Below are positions 1 through 12,825 of a DNA stretch of 64,000 bases, one piece after another. The notes under the pieces were generated by a model. The model made no database searches. It saw only the letters and a program-made list of their open reading frames with translations, and was not told the DNA's origin. The DNA is taken from positions 372,001 through 436,000 of the forward strand of contig MU400508.1 of the NCBI GenBank assembly GCA_022578965.1, given 5' to 3'. The translations under genes and the position numbers were made by a program. Positions within the stretch are counted from its first letter, which is position 1, and every line of letters begins with the position of its first letter. The DNA comes from Xylaria sp. FL1777 (lineage: Eukaryota > Ascomycota > Sordariomycetes > Xylariales > Xylariaceae).

Positions 1-1823
1 GATCCCCTGCTTGCACTCTGGGGCAACCTTGCAATTGTTCCCTATTGGTTGTGTTAATTTGATTTCCTGGATGCCGCCGTTGTAAATTCTCAGGCAAAAA
101 AAAGTAACTCACCATATGTTGTTACATGTTAGAAGCTTGCCATTGGCAGATGGCACAATGGTATCTTCCGCTTCCTTTCGAGCATCAATTTCGGCACAAA
201 TATCCTTCTTGGGCTTAGGACTGGAGACCGTAGGCGCATTAAACGGTGCTAGGAAATCCACATCGAAGGCATCATTGAAGAAACTATCGTCGAAAGTGGT
301 ACTGGCCAAAATGTTACTCTGCGGTTCACGGTAGTCACCGAACAATTGTGGGTCGAATTGGCCACCGTTCTGTTGTGACAGCCAGTCAAAATTGCTGAAA
401 TCAAGGTTCCCAATATTGCTTAGGTTGCCGAAGGCTATTTGATATGTTAGAGAAGACATTCAACGGGGCCGAAATGTAATAATTACCAGAAGTGTTGTCA
501 CTCGTCAAACCCGGCTGCTCTTCTCCAATCGTAGTTAAAGTCTCGAGAGGCTTAAAGCCGAGCGGTGATTGAGTGAAAGGTTCGGGAGATGTGCCGCAAG
601 ATGAGCTTGGCCCGATGACGGAATTGGAAGAGGAAGAGGGGGAACCGGTGTTGGCTCCGTTGAGGCTATACTGTACGGAATCTAAGCTTGTCCTGGAACC
701 ACTATTGCCATTGGTACCGTCCAGGTTGAAAAGACCTGAGTACTTGGCTGATGATGCAAATGAGTCCTTGGCTTGTTGTCCCTCTGAGTTTTCACGACTC
801 TTAGAGTGATTCTCAGAATTCCCGGTCTTGGGCGGCTCTGGTGGAGTGACCTGACTGTTGGGGCTACGACCCGACGACGGCGATGGATACGGCGATGTTT
901 GCTTCGCACCGATGACAGGCGTAGAATTGGGTCCTGGAAACATACCAAACTTGGGGAATTCAAATTGAAAGTTGACATCGTTGATGTTCTGAATCGCTGC
1001 ACTGCCGAATGTGGAGGGGCCACGCGTTGTGGTTGTCGATGAGCGCGACCTGCCAGACATGACAGACAGCTTCTTCTTATACTGCTCCAATTCGACAGTC
1101 AACTTCTCTATCTGAGCGCGTAGTTGACTATTCTCGTCGTTGGTAGCATTAGAAACTTTCTCCAATTCTTCGACTTTCGTTTCGAGGTCTTTCAAATGCT
1201 TCTCCTTCCGTTCTCGAAAAGCACGCTGAGCTGCACGGTTTTGAGCCTTCCTCTTCTGTATGGATTATTAGATACCAATACGACCTAGAAGTCATTAGTC
1301 TCCAACTCACCGAGCTAGGTTCATTTGTGAGAGGCTTGCGGCCGGGTTTCTTAGGAACCCTCCCCTCGCTTTCCCTTCGTTTTGCGCCGCTCTCTGCCTC
1401 ATCGTCGTCGTCTTCGTCGGGATGACTTCTTTTATCCGAAGACTCGTTGTCGGGGGAGCTGGCTTTGGAGGTGTCCTTTGCGCCGTCACTACCATCGGGA
1501 CTAGAGCCGGGAAGATCTCCGATCATCCTGGCCTCTGGACCAACTTGATCGTCATTGGTGAAGTCAAAGTCGAAACTGCTGTCTGGTCCGATGTCGTAGT
1601 CATAGTCGAGGAAAGGGCTATCAGAAGGGTTGTTTGATTCATTAAACCCGATGGCTCTCTGGTTCTGGACAGGTGAAGTGGTCTGGGGTTCAGGCGTCTG
1701 AGAATCTTGGTCGGCCTTCACGTTGGCTTTTGGTTGATTGGACGTCAGCGCTCGAAACAGCAGGTTTTGCTGCTGAGGCGTGAGAATGAAGTTAGGAAGA
1801 ATGTTGGGGCGAGCGGAGGCCAT
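1..1823 (-). CDS. yap1: AP-1/Yap1-type bZIP transcription factor, 3' end cut by window edge
   Basis: Redox-sensing nuclear bZIP activator of antioxidant and drug-resistance genes (role known for the Yap1/Pap1/NapA family). I see four exons: 1823-1311, 1255-487, 434-113 and 41-1, which leaves the C-terminus beyond base 1. Introns are 55, 52 and 71 nt with GT-AG borders and CTAAC or similar branch sites. The N-terminus carries the family segment FILTPQQQNLLFRAL. The basic region QNRAAQRAFRERKEK follows the first intron and has the N-x7-R spacing and NRxAQRxxFR type of Pap1 factors, followed by a leucine zipper. The n-CRD shows one cysteine (CGTSPEPFTQSP) before GFKPLETLTTIGEEQ. The c-CRD begins with KLLTCNNIW, whose Trp codon is split by the third intron, and continues LQGC at the edge. 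The splicing restores one frame across what otherwise look like three separate reading frames. Confidence 0.92.
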
Positions 1824-4800
1824 TGTGACAGTTTAAGACTTGGATAAGACGACAAAGAGATCCGTAGAATATGGCTATCAAGGTGGAATCCGCTGGGGCA
1901 GACAAACGGTAGGGCTGGCGACTCCTGTGTAGAAGTCGCCGCTTGACGGTTAGATTGTAAGCTTGGACGACAACCGCCGGTACTATGAAGCCCCCAATTG
2001 TAGGGTGAGGTTGTCGATTGACGAGACACGAAAGCGAACGATTGTTGGCTGGCGGCTCAGCTTGACCCAAGTCGGAACTAGTGTGAGACAAGAAGACAGA
2101 TCGCAGTTCACTGTCCACTACGTCAATGCCAACGACGGGTTACGAGCACAGGTGTTGACAAAGGAAGAAGGCGGATTCGCCCCTGGATCTTCACAAATCC
2201 AGACGGGGAAGGGGACAAGGCAGGAAGTGGGTAGAAGATAAGAAAGTAGCGGCCTGTCTGGCCGAGCCCTGGACGTGAAGACGGATGTCGGTGATTCGGT
2301 GGGCGGTTATCCTCGCAGCAGTGCAGACAGGTCAGGCAGGTATTGCAGGTACCGTTGACGGCTTGTCTCTGCGTCTCGACGAGAGGAGGAGGGGGGCGAA
2401 CTGCTGCCCGTTGACCGCTGTCGGATAGCCGTTGCTGGTTATTGGCCGGGTCTGGCTGGGTGGCCAACTATGTACGTAGCAGGACCAGGTAGGTATGTGG
2501 GATGGAGGCTGTCGATGTCAGACAGAAGCCAAGCAGGTGGGCAGGACGGCACGACAGCAGGCAGGCAAGTGCATGCGTCTTCTGCCTCTTGCTGGTCGGA
2601 GCACTGGTTTCTGTTCCGTTTCTCCTAGTGTCCAGTTGGTGCTGTAGGTAGGCAGTTTACATGTACGCTGCAAAGTGGCGTACAAAGTGCGGGCAGAACG
2701 GGTTGGGTGTTGGACAACTGGACCCAGAGTGGCAGAAGGAAATGGATGGAGCAGCATCGGGCCAGAGGTCAGCCATGCAAAAATCCGATTTGTAAGCTAA
2801 GCTGGAAGGAGAGTGGCCTGGGCTGGTTAGAACGGTTAGAACTGTTGGAGGGCGCGGTGGGGGTGTGGACAAGGGGAGCCCCGGTTCGCTTTCGGATATA
2901 GCGGGCTCGGGCTCACTAGCCCGGGACCATGTGCCACTCATAGCCTGTGGTTGGTCGGAGCCGGTGGTTGGTCTGGCTCGGTCGGTGCCCACATAATGGA
3001 GGGGTCGCCATCTCCTAGCGACGTCAATCGAGAGCATTGGCTCGCTTCACACCACCCTTCTTCTGGAAACAAAGATTACAAAGCCCCACACACGATGTAC
3101 TGGCAGGTTCCAGAGTCCGCACTTATGTAGTATATGTACGCAGTATATAGTAGTCTGTAAATCCTTACTTGAGCTCCATGTTTCATGATACAGTGCACTA
3201 AAAATTTAAAGCAGATCTAGGCATTATGAGCATTGTATAGGGGAAAAGACTAGACACGCCTAGCCTTTATACTACGAGTATATATTTTCTACCGTCGTGT
3301 TATCCTGCCGTTATGGTAGCAACTTCTGTATATGTAAGGGAAGCGTATTTCGTCTTACCTTGGATCTCTTGTTCGTTCACGATGCGGACGCTTACCTTGG
3401 CGTATTATATAGTGTCGTGGGATGAGATTTCGGTATGACTCAATACCCGTCTACTGTAGGTACTCTTCTGCGTCATCTCCGAACCCCAGACCAGAACCCA
3501 GACGCACTAGGCTAGCGTTGTGCCGGAAGGAATGTTCACAATTCTATTTCAACAAAGGCATTGACTAGTTATCTGATGTTGACAGGAGAAATAGCCAGTG
3601 TTGTAAATCGGGCTGGTGATGGATAATTCGCTATGTAGGATGAGAATGGACTATTGATGGACTATAATGCTACCCTCTATATCTATCTACCGACGGACAT
3701 CGGAGGTTAAGTTGCGGTATTTCCGAAACTGAGTGTTCCGTCGAAGAAACTTGACTAGATAGCTAGGTAGTAGATGGTCATTACTGCGTAGGTATAACTA
3801 GTCGATATGCGCCGCTCAAGGCCAGCCTCTTCGTGAGGCGAAGCCGCCACTGGTTGTTCTTAACGTGTGTTGCATCTGCACGCTGACGGCAAAGTAGGGG
3901 TTCCTGATCATGAAGATCAGCTCATGGATGCGCTGAGATTATAGTACGTTTTGTTGAAATAGCGAAATACTACGTAGGCAGCTCTTTGCTCTTTACTTAA
4001 TAGTGCACCCAGACCGCTTGCGTATCAGGGGTTGAATGATCGTCACGGTGCCCCCGGAGCAAACCCCGTTGCTGTCCGTAGTGGCGATACCCGAACCGAA
4101 TCCCCGAGGAGTAAAATAATTTCAAGGGTTCAGAGAACTTGGAAGCGTATGTATGCGGCCACTCCCGTATGCCTTAACTAATAAGAACCTGCTCCTTCTG
4201 CCTTCCGACCGTTTGTCCGTAGCCAATCGGTAGACAAGATAGTATTCAAGAATAGGACTACCACTTAGCAAGACGGATCAAATCTACAGTCCATATGCTC
4301 AGTTTCGATACACAGAAACTTGAGTTGTCTTGGGGAAAGATTAGCTCTAGGTGGGTCAAATAGAGAGAGCTAAACACCTGAGAGAGAGCATCTCAATTAA
4401 AGAGAGTAGGAGGCAACTAACTAATTACGTAGGCGCCCCCTTCAGGAATCTATACTATGTACATTCGTTAGTATCGACAATAATCAGGTGCCTGTTAGTT
4501 AGGTGTTATATGCAACCAACCATTGATTATCGATTAAAGGTATCTCTGTACTGTATCTTCCTGATTTCACCTTACTAGTATTGATTTTACCGCTTCTTAA
4601 CACTATGGCGTCCTCATTTTTTTTGGTCACTGTGCTTTATACCTACCTCTTCGCTGGGTAACTCCATTTCCACCCACAAGTACCACCTTATCAAGGTTCC
4701 CCGCATTAGTAGGTTGAACCCCGATTGCCACTCCTGTCCGCCTACCTACAGTACAACTCCTATTTAGGCTTTGTGCGGGACTAGCCACAACGGGAAAGGG

Positions 4801-5163
4801 GTGAGGAGGTGAGCTTTCCTATGTAGGTCGATTCCTACCTGAGCTCTCTCCACAGCAGGCTACCTACCTAGTCTGTTTCGATGGTACGAGTTGTGCCGTG
4901 CGTCGACGAATCATTATCATCAGCCTCGTCATCTCAACAGCGGCCATCCCACATGGCTTAAGTCAGCCCACCAAAAGCACAATATCGTGAAGCATCATCC
5001 AGTATAATCTAGGCACAGCATATCTATCTACTCGACCCGTATAGATCACTTTGGTAGAAAGTGCGAGCCGAATCTGGTCTCCTCCGGCTACCGGGTCCCC
5101 ATTACAAACCCAAAACCACCGGATGAAACACCAACCCAACCCACCGAATTACAGACCATAACC
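1824..5163. other. intergenic region between yap1 and the BSD gene
   Basis: These 3.3 kb lie upstream of two divergent genes, so they should hold both promoters and 5' leaders. The first kilobase is GC-richer, and the rest is more AT-rich with stops in all frames. Open frames here are short and resemble no family I know. Two copies of the dispersed 9-mer TACGCAGTA occur (3137-3145 and, reversed, 3782-3790). A small hairpin GCCTC-TTCGT-GAGGC lies at 3825-3839. I see no gene. Confidence 0.6.
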
Positions 5164-6604
5164 ATGGATCTCGCATACGACCACATTGTTGAGCAGTCTA
5201 TGCCGAAAGATGACGGCAGAGCGAGCAATGAAGGCCAATCCTCAGAGCGAAAGCCCGAGTCGACCCTCAATGAGGATCTTCAGGAGGCGTATCGCGCATT
5301 CTCCAGCAGCAGCTGGGGGAGCTGGCTCGGGGGCACCGTGGAGAAGGTAGTCAAGCAGGTACGCAACTTAGAAACAAGATGGCAGCACACATAAGCAAGA
5401 ATCCCGGCCTAATGTGATTTCTTCGTTGGCAGGGCGAGTCCGTATATCGTGAAGCCAGCCAGGAAGTGACGTCTCTCGGCGCCGACGCCTCGAGGGGCTT
5501 CGCCACGCTGCGAGCCCGCGCCCTCTCGCTGAGGACGGCCCCATCTCCCGTAACGACGCAACCACAAGGAGAACAGAGCGGTGAGAAGGACAAAGATGCG
5601 GAGACGACACCGACGACCTCGCGGGCCCCCCGTTCTTCGTCCGAGGCTAAAGATTCCGAGACGGTCATCTCCCGCCTGCGGAGCGAAGCTGCTAATCGTC
5701 TAAAGGACATCCAGCGGGCCGAGGACGCGGCTGACGAGGCTCTCCTGAAATTCGGTACTAACATTCGGGATTTCTTCAGGGACGCCATCACTGTGAAGGC
5801 TGGGGCTGCGGGTGCCGAGGGTGGCAGTAATCGCTTCGAGAGTAAGGACGACTCGGGAAAACGTGTGATCCACAGCTCGCGGTACGACGCACAACTTCAT
5901 GTTTTGCACACAACGGAGAAGAGCTTCACTGAGGACCCTGCCACCGCTGAGTTTGCGACGTGGGTTAAGGGTTTCGACGCCGACGCAAAGACAGATAGTA
6001 TCAGTGCCGACCTTGCTAAATACCCCGACTTGCGGGCCAATATGGAGAAGCTTGTTCCGGACCGTGTACGCTACGCCGATTTCTGGAAGCGCTACTACTT
6101 CTTGAGACACAGTATAGAGACGGCTGATGCTCGTCGTCGGGATTTACTGAAAGGTGGGTCTATCTCGTCTTTTGAGCCTACTCATTTACTCATGCTAACA
6201 TGCTATGTAATCTAGCCGCGTCTGCGGAAGAAGAGATCGGATGGGGTGATGAGGAGTCAGATGAGGAGTCGGAAGAGGAATCCGAAGAGGAGTCCGAGGA
6301 AGAGTCGGACGATGAGACCCCTCCTAGCAAGCCTACAAACAAGATCCAGAGACCTAGCTCGGCTGAGTCTTCGAGAACGATTCACCCGCCTCCCAGCAAC
6401 TCGACGCATCTAAAACCTTCCGAGCCCCGTAAGTCAAACGACGAGAAGTCACAGGCCGATAGCGACACTAGCTACGACGTGGTGGGCGCGGCTTCTGGCA
6501 ATCCCAGCCAGGCACCCAACAGCCCCAAGGATTCCCGGAAGGCGGAGGATAGTGACGATGAGGAGAGCGAGGAAGAGGATAGTGACGACGAGGAATGGGA
6601 GTAA
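5164..6604 (+). CDS. BSD-domain protein (Dos2-like) with acidic tail
   Basis: Three exons, 5164-5358, 5433-6153 and 6216-6604, give 434 residues; the introns are 74 and 62 nt. The start is the first ATG, in the context ACCATGG. The BSD domain spans roughly residues 236-287 and ends with the diagnostic Trp/Phe-Tyr pattern in YADFWKRYYFLRH. Residues 1-65 are hydrophilic with a WGSWLGG stretch, typical of the Dos2/BSD family. The C-terminal third is low-complexity, with repeated Glu-Glu-Ser blocks and two separate acidic patches ending in DDEEWE. BSD domains occur in TFIIH p62, synapse-associated and Dos2 proteins. The Dos2 group has no settled biochemical function, so only the domain assignment is firm. 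It converges on the TSR2 gene with about 270 bp between them. Confidence 0.85.
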
Positions 6605-6872
6605 ACATGATGCGGCTTTTCTTATACAGCATGAAGGGTGGTAGTGGTCGAACGTGAGTGATATTTGGTTTCGATGAATTGTCGCTGGCGTCTCTAGGTG
6701 TTCTCGATGTTTGGATTGGGTAAGGGGCTATGATAATTCTGCTCCCTTCCGCGACTCTGTATATTCTCGTTACCGCAGGCCTCCAATATAAGAGAGCTGT
6801 TCGCCAAAGCGGAGGCTGTACTCGTCGTCCGTGACTCGCATCATGCAGATTGTCTGTGCCTCCCACCGTGTA

Positions 6873-7690
6873 TCACCTCTTCCTCCTTGAGACTTTCTCA
6901 AACCCATCTTCGTCGATTTCAGGCTGCGGCTTCTCCTTTGGAGCAACGGGCACCAAGGCGGGGGCATCGTCCATCTCAATATCGCCATTCCCGTCGTCCT
7001 CCTCGTCTTCGTCATCACTGCCACTCTCCCAATCGGTATCCTGGTCCGGGTCGGCCGCAGCTTGCGCCACGACCTTCTTACCCTTAGTATCAAGCCAGCG
7101 GGCCCTCAATTCCCCGACGAGCGCGAAGTCGCCCGCAGCGCACTGGGCCCGGCACCTCATGATGCGGTCGGCGACCTCGGCCTCGGACTGGTCGTCGACG
7201 TTGGCCTCGAACTCGTCGAACATGACCTGCAGCAGCGTCTCCTCTATGTCTTCCACGACGGGCTCCTCGGGCAGCTTCTTGCTCTGGGGCTTCGTGTTAT
7301 TTTGTTGCGGGGTGGGATTCGCTGCGCTTGCCAGGTCGACGAAGCTCGGGAACATGTCGACGATCACGCCCGCCAGCCAGTCCCGCTTGTCTGACGAGTC
7401 GGGCCCGCCCCAGTTGTTCTGCACCGCGATCGTCAGGGATTGCCATAGGTGGAGGGATATCGCGACGCCTTGCTCGAATTGCTGTTGCCGGGTTTCTGTT
7501 GGGTGAGGGATGGAGGGTGTTAGTTGAGTCGGTTTGCTATTATGCTAATGCTATGCGATGCGATGCGATGCGATGGTGGGGTTATTTGGTGAGGTATTGC
7601 CGTTGGAATTGGATCGGAGAGAATGCATAGTCTAATTTGATCAATCGTTTACATACCGGGTGAAGGCCCTTCCGCAGAGGAAGACGCCAT
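6873..7690 (-). CDS. tsr2: pre-rRNA processing protein TSR2
   Basis: TSR2 is an escort chaperone for ribosomal protein eS26 and is needed for 20S pre-rRNA processing (known for the family). Two exons, 7690-7657 and 7495-6873, give 218 residues. The 161-nt intron (7656-7496) splits a Glu codon after MASSSAEGPSP. Splicing adds FEQGVAISLHLWQSLTIAVQ in front of the WGG signature NNWGGPDS, which is the conserved TSR2 start and is absent if one begins at the internal Met. An acidic region (DEDEEDD) follows, and the protein ends DEDGFEKVSRRKR, as usual for the family. The intron contains a short ATGCG tandem repeat. The gene is transcribed away from the hydrolase gene and shares a roughly 640-bp divergent promoter region with it. 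Confidence 0.9.
7553..7575. repeat. ATGCG tandem repeat inside the TSR2 intron
   Basis: Between four and five perfect 5-bp units lie between the donor (7656) and acceptor (7496) of the TSR2 intron. It is a simple length-variable repeat and does not touch coding sequence. Confidence 0.9.
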
Positions 7691-8326
7691 TCTAAGTGTT
7701 GGCTTCGGTATTATACTGTGTGTTGTGTATACCAAGAGTAAGTGCGTTAGAGTGTGATAGTACCTTCTTATTAACTTTTCCCCCCCAGCTCACCTCCATG
7801 CACTTGAACTAGGTACGTGATGGAGGGGCTTTTTTTTGGTCCTGCTGTGATTCTGCCGAGTCTTACCGCTTGATTGGATAGCCTCAGCTTATGATTTCCT
7901 AATTGGGTCAGAGTGATCTAGCCCTTTTAGGGTAGCTACATTTTAATAATTCAGATCCGAGGCATCTCTGAGAAAAATTGGGACACGCTACTTATGCAGT
8001 ACTTAGTATGTAGCGTCAAGAAGTGGTAGAAATCTTGTTTGAAACAACACCATGATCGGCAGCGTATCGTTCAGAACAGGTATGACCGAACACTACCAGT
8101 ATAACGATACTATAACGCAATGTTGAATGTGGAGGTAAGTACCTCTCCCATACCAATCTGGATAGGTAGATTAATTTGTATACGTAACACTGCACTAATG
8201 ATCAGCAAGATGTCGCTAAGCCTATTTTGTTGGCCAACCAATTGGCAATGACATCACCCCATCATTCCTAAATAAGATCGTCACCCTTTATTAGATAGTC
8301 TCAACCGCACTGGGATGCGACGAGAG
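7691..8326. other. divergent promoter region, TSR2 / hydrolase
   Basis: About 640 bp separate two outward-pointing genes. It contains pyrimidine runs and, near 8230, a TTGGCCAACCAATTGG cluster with CCAAT-box character, possibly a CBF/HAP site (inference). No reading frame of interest. Confidence 0.5.
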
Positions 8327-11231
8327 ATGGCTGTTCCAGCCTGGTTTCACGCCGACAAAACCTATTCCCCTCGCATCAGTCTTATGCTCAAGAGTGCGTT
8401 TTATTCCACTTTCGCAGGCCGGCCCAGGAGTCCTTGACGCTCGAGTCCGCGACCATGAATACCGCTACAGTTTCTATGGCGGTAACGCCGACGGTCCTTT
8501 CGACCTTGCTGTCACATGTACGTGTTACTCATTATAATATCCCAATTTGTAACACTTGGAACAGCTAGCCTCCGTCTGTCTGCCTTAAGTGTCTGGGGTT
8601 AAGAAACCGAGATGATTGATATGCTTAGGCCTGAGGTTATTCGCTAACGCAGTTATTCTTTGGTGTCTGTAGTACCTAAATCGCAAGCCTTTGCGTGAAA
8701 GACCAACAGCGCATTTGTCATATGACGAGGGCTTACATCTGATTAAATCATTCTTATACTTCGCATCTCAGCATACTGTTGAAGAATTACAAGCGTTCAC
8801 ATCCCAATGGGTTCCGCATCCACAGTGGGTGAAGGTTAAGGAAGTTGACATTCCAGAGGAGACGCTCCTGGAGTCGGCAGATGTTCTGCAAGAGCAGCTG
8901 GGGGCCGAGGGGGTTCGTAAAGTCGGCGGAAAGACATGGTGGCAATGGAGACGACCGGAGAGCCCCTTGAAGGCTGAATGGATCGAGATGCGATCCCACT
9001 ACAACGAACGCATGAAGTCGGGTGACGATTTGGGTAAACGGATCATGCTATATGTCCACGGCGGTGGATATTTCTTCGGCAGCGTTGATGAGCATAGATA
9101 TCAGATGCAGAGACACGCTCGGAAGCTCAAGGCCAGAGTCTTCGCACCCAGGTATCGACTGGCACCCCAGTTCCCGTTCCCATGCGGTCTACAGGATTGT
9201 TTAGCAGCGTACTTGTACCTGCTGAAGACTTATGATCCATCCACTATCATTCTGGCCGGAGATTCAGCAGGTGGTGGCATGGTTTTGAGTACGCTTGTCA
9301 CACTGAGAGATCGAGGGTTACCTCTCCCAGCTGGTGCTATTTTGATCTCACCATGGGTTGATTTGGCCCATAGCTTCCCTAGTGTTACCGGTGACTACCA
9401 ATTTGACTACATCCCTCATAACGGATTTCACCATAAACCGTCAGCGTCTTGGCCTCCTCTCAATGCAGACGAATACGCTGCTCTCAAGGACCAAACGTCA
9501 AAGAATATTCGGCCTCAAAATTCAGAACAGCTTACTGAAGCTAAGAATATAGATGGTAAAGCATCCGTTAAAAGCCGGGAAGAAACTACATATCTTAGTA
9601 TAAATATCGATGGCAAAGAAGTTGTTCTGAAGGACCAGTTTCAGGTGAAATCCCTCACGCAATCAATATTGCAAGTTCTATATACTGACGAAACTCAGAT
9701 GTACACGACCAATGAGCTGCTGTCACATCCGTTGGTTAGCCCTATCTTGCAGCCTTCACTTGGTGGTTTACCGCCATTGCTCATCATGACTGGTGGCGGC
9801 GAACTTCTTCGAGACGAGCAGATATACCTAGCTCATAAGTGTGCAGATCCGGAGAAGTATCCGCCTGGAGATATCCACATGGACGAGACTGCAAAGGAGC
9901 AGATTTCGCGGTTCAAGCCAACTGACGTCCAGCTTCAGATATGGGACGATTTGTGCCATGTCGCTCCAACGCTAAGCTTTACCCGACCAGCCAAGTACAT
10001 GTACCGATCGATTGCGCAGTTCGGGGCTTGGGCCTTAGCAAGAGCCCAGAAGACAGAAATCGAGATACTTGACGATGATCAGATTTCCGTTATTTCTAGT
10101 TCTGATTCCTCTGATGGTGTGGCAGCACCAAGTAAGGAAGAAGCTGAATCATTAGGTGCCCAAGTTGGTAAAGCCGGTGACCCTTTACCTCCATTCAAGA
10201 ATCATATAATCCGGCAGAGAGTGAATCGGCACGGTGTTATTAGGCCGTTAGAACCAGCCGCTGAGCTTCCTGCATGCAACCTTGATCCTAATGAAATTGG
10301 TGTTATCAAGGAAGGTCCTGTTAGGAAGTGGCTTGAGGCGCGTCGCCAGTGGAATACCCGCTTTCACAGCGCTCGTGCTAAAGTGCACAAGAAGCGGCTC
10401 AAGGAGATGATGGCAGGTTACCAGGGATTCGATGGCGAGACACCGCCTCTAAGCGCTCTAGCCGCAAGACGCAAGGCTGCCGGCGCCCTTGTGGCGAAGA
10501 AGAAGAGGAAGAGTATGGGTCTTGCTCTATGGTCTCTCTGGGGCTCAAAGCATGATGAGATGACAGTGCAGAGAGAAGGAGAAGCCGAGAAGCCCCCGGA
10601 GGTGAAAGTCGCTACGAAACAAGACGGCCAAGGCGCACGCTCCCCATCTGACTTGGGGAGGCAGGAGCGGGATATGGCGAGCCAGAGACCGTTGACTGGT
10701 CGGAGTCCTTCAAGGACAAAGATCGTCAGAGATGAGAACCAGACGCTAGAAGAAGGCGTCGACGCAAACACTCCCATTGCAGTTCTGATGGCTAAGAGGG
10801 AAGGGAAAGTACCTCAAGACGCCACCGGACCACTGCCATCATCGAATAGCGACTCGCTCTCTCCCCACTACGTCCCACCATCAACTGGGGTTACGGGGAA
10901 ACGACCGATCGTCAGCGGCATCGCCGTACCGTTCAGCCTGGGCAAAGAAGCCGAAACGGCAAGCATGATCACCTTAACCTCGACGATGGACCAGCCGTCA
11001 CGGGTTGCGAGCCCGACATCGCTGAGTCCCAGGACGGATGACGTCCTTGCTACTCCTAATCCGGATATAGCTGGTGAGGTCGATGAGACACACTCTTTAA
11101 AGACGCCAACGGCGACTAGCCCTCTAGCTACACCTCTCACGGACAACAGTAATAGGAACGACGCATTAAGCGGGGAACGCCCACCCCTGGAGACGTTTGT
11201 GACAGCACAGGAAGACCTGCCGAAGGTGTAA
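8327..11231 (+). CDS. large alpha/beta hydrolase, hormone-sensitive-lipase type; 5' model unresolved
   Basis: A serine hydrolase of the HSL/abhydrolase_3 family. The main exon runs from about 8670 to 11231. It shows the oxyanion motif HGGG (9057-9068), nucleophile motif GDSAGG (9258-9275) and a C-terminal catalytic His in DDLCHVAP (His codon 9957-9959). After the fold comes an unusually long hydrophilic tail of about 370 residues with Lys/Arg-rich and Ser/Thr-rich stretches. This exon has no ATG before the family core, and the acceptor at TCTGTAG gives YLNRKPLRERP, so upstream exons exist. An exon ending at 8517 encodes VRDHEYRYSFYGG and NADGPFDLAVT, and a 47-nt intron follows. The likely N-terminus MAVPAWFHADKTYSPRIS from ATG 8327 is one base out of frame with it near 8411-8430. 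The next donor, after exon 8565-8591, would be a weak GTCTGG. Substrate unknown. Confidence 0.75.
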
Positions 11232-11683
11232 TAGAATTGTTGTTGTGATTGTATTGAGTCTTTTTGGATTAGAGAAGGGAGAAGAGCGTAAGACATTATA
11301 CCCGAGTCTTCATAAATGATAGCCTTTACTTTGTATACCCTCATCAGTAGCCTTAGTAGTGTATAGTATTATTCCAAACACGATCTTTTAGTATTTTTCG
11401 TCTCGTATGTTTTTGGGGTTCTAATTTGATGATGATACACTGTGTACAGGTTCCTGATGGTATGTGTGTCCATATAGTAGTACATATGTAGAGTTCTGTC
11501 GACTAGAGTACTGAGAATCTAATATCGCATTTTTGATACCGTCGCGAGGAATTTCAACCCTCCCGCCTTCTGGTATTCACTCTTCTTAAGCGCACGGCGT
11601 TTCTAACCCTATACCGTTGGGTATTCTGCCCTTATGTAATTGGTGGTAGGGATGAATCTTGTCTTTCGCCAGACTTGTTACAC
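11232..11683. other. convergent intergenic region
   Basis: The 3' flanks of the hydrolase and mL41 genes. AT-rich, with a TTTTTCG/TTTTTGG-type T-rich stretch and no coding potential. Presumably holds both polyadenylation regions. Confidence 0.5.
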
Positions 11684-12193
11684 CTAGTCCAGTCCGTTCT
11701 CGCTCTTCCATCGATCCAGATATAGTTCAGGACTCTTGGGACCTAAAGCATATCCTTCGTAGCGGCCCTTCTTGGCCACCATTGAGGAGGTGACGAACGG
11801 AGTTAGCTGTATTGGAAGAGATATAATTAGCATATGTACCCACGATAGCGTTCGAGCAGCGAAATGTTTCCCGTGATTCCCTTCCAACCTGACTATTCCT
11901 CTCAGTGGTTCCCCCTTATCTATATTCCTCCGTCCAGCTCATCCTCCGTTACAACCCCTTTATGCGACAATGGAAGGAAAGGATAGAGGGAAAGTAGGAC
12001 GCACATTGAAGGTCTCAAGACCAGCGGGCACGACATACGTCCGCACCTTATTCCACTCGATAATGTAGGTACCGTGCTTGGTATGTCGACCCATGGAGCC
12101 GGTGCGAGTGCCCTTATAGAAACCCTTATTGATATCCTTGGTCGTCAGCGGCAGCTTGCGAAAGCGCTTCAGGAGCGCTTGTGTCGGCTGCAT
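11684..12193 (-). CDS. mrpl27: mitochondrial ribosomal protein mL41 (Mrpl27)
   Basis: A component of the mitochondrial large ribosomal subunit. Two exons, 12193-12005 and 11806-11684, give 103 residues, close to the usual length. The 198-nt intron is phase 0 with donor GTGCGT and acceptor ATACAG, and joins GLETFN to LTPFVTSSM. The family start MQPTQALLKRFRKLPLTTK leads into the conserved NKGFYKGTRTGSMGRHTKHG. The end YLDRWKSENGLD is also typical. The N-terminus is basic, fitting a mitochondrial protein. It is divergent from the UTP14 gene, with about 630 bp between the starts. Confidence 0.93.
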
Positions 12194-12825
12194 TTTCGCT
12201 TCCTATTCGTGCTTTTTCGATTTCTTCCTTAACTTCTCCCCCGCCTCGTGGCTTTCTAGAGATACTGAGTTGCTGGTAGGCGATCCTTGAGCAAATGGCG
12301 CTTGTTGGGTCGCGGGCGGCGGCTCTCGTCTGAGGGATTTGAGGGCGTAGCGCCTCCTAATCTGACGAGAGATTAATTGAGGATTGGATGGGCCGCTTGG
12401 GTCATGCGGTACGATGCGGTGCCGTGCGGCGTCTTTATGTGAACATTAGACAACACCGCCGTGAAGTCGCGAATATTTAATTGTCGACAGGGACAAGACA
12501 GTTTAAGTGGTCCCTGTTCTTTTAGTGGGTCACTCTGGCTAACCATGGCCGCTAAAAGGCTAAAGTGCTGATAAGAGCTTCCCCCACTATCGTGATAAGA
12601 AAAAGTTCTGATAATGGATTCATTGGCGTAGCAAATGCAAGGTAGGCAATCAGCTAAGTACATAATATATATACAAAGTGCTCAATCTTGTATAGAGATA
12701 CGCTTCCGGATGGCATTGAACGGAACTAAGCTCGTGTAGTCTTGCTTATAAGTTTTTCGAGGCTCAAACATAACTCTTACCGCATACTATATACGACCAA
12801 AAGAGCGACCAATAAATAACCGACA
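12194..12825. other. divergent promoter region, mL41 / UTP14
   Basis: Intergenic sequence between two genes of ribosome production. GC-rich near the mL41 start, more AT-rich near UTP14, with no open frame resembling a protein. A shared promoter is plausible but not shown by any recognised site. Confidence 0.5.

Noticed and set aside
401..1823. Several separate minus-strand genes at the left edge
   Set aside because: They are exons of one AP-1 gene; splice sites and conserved motifs connect the frames.
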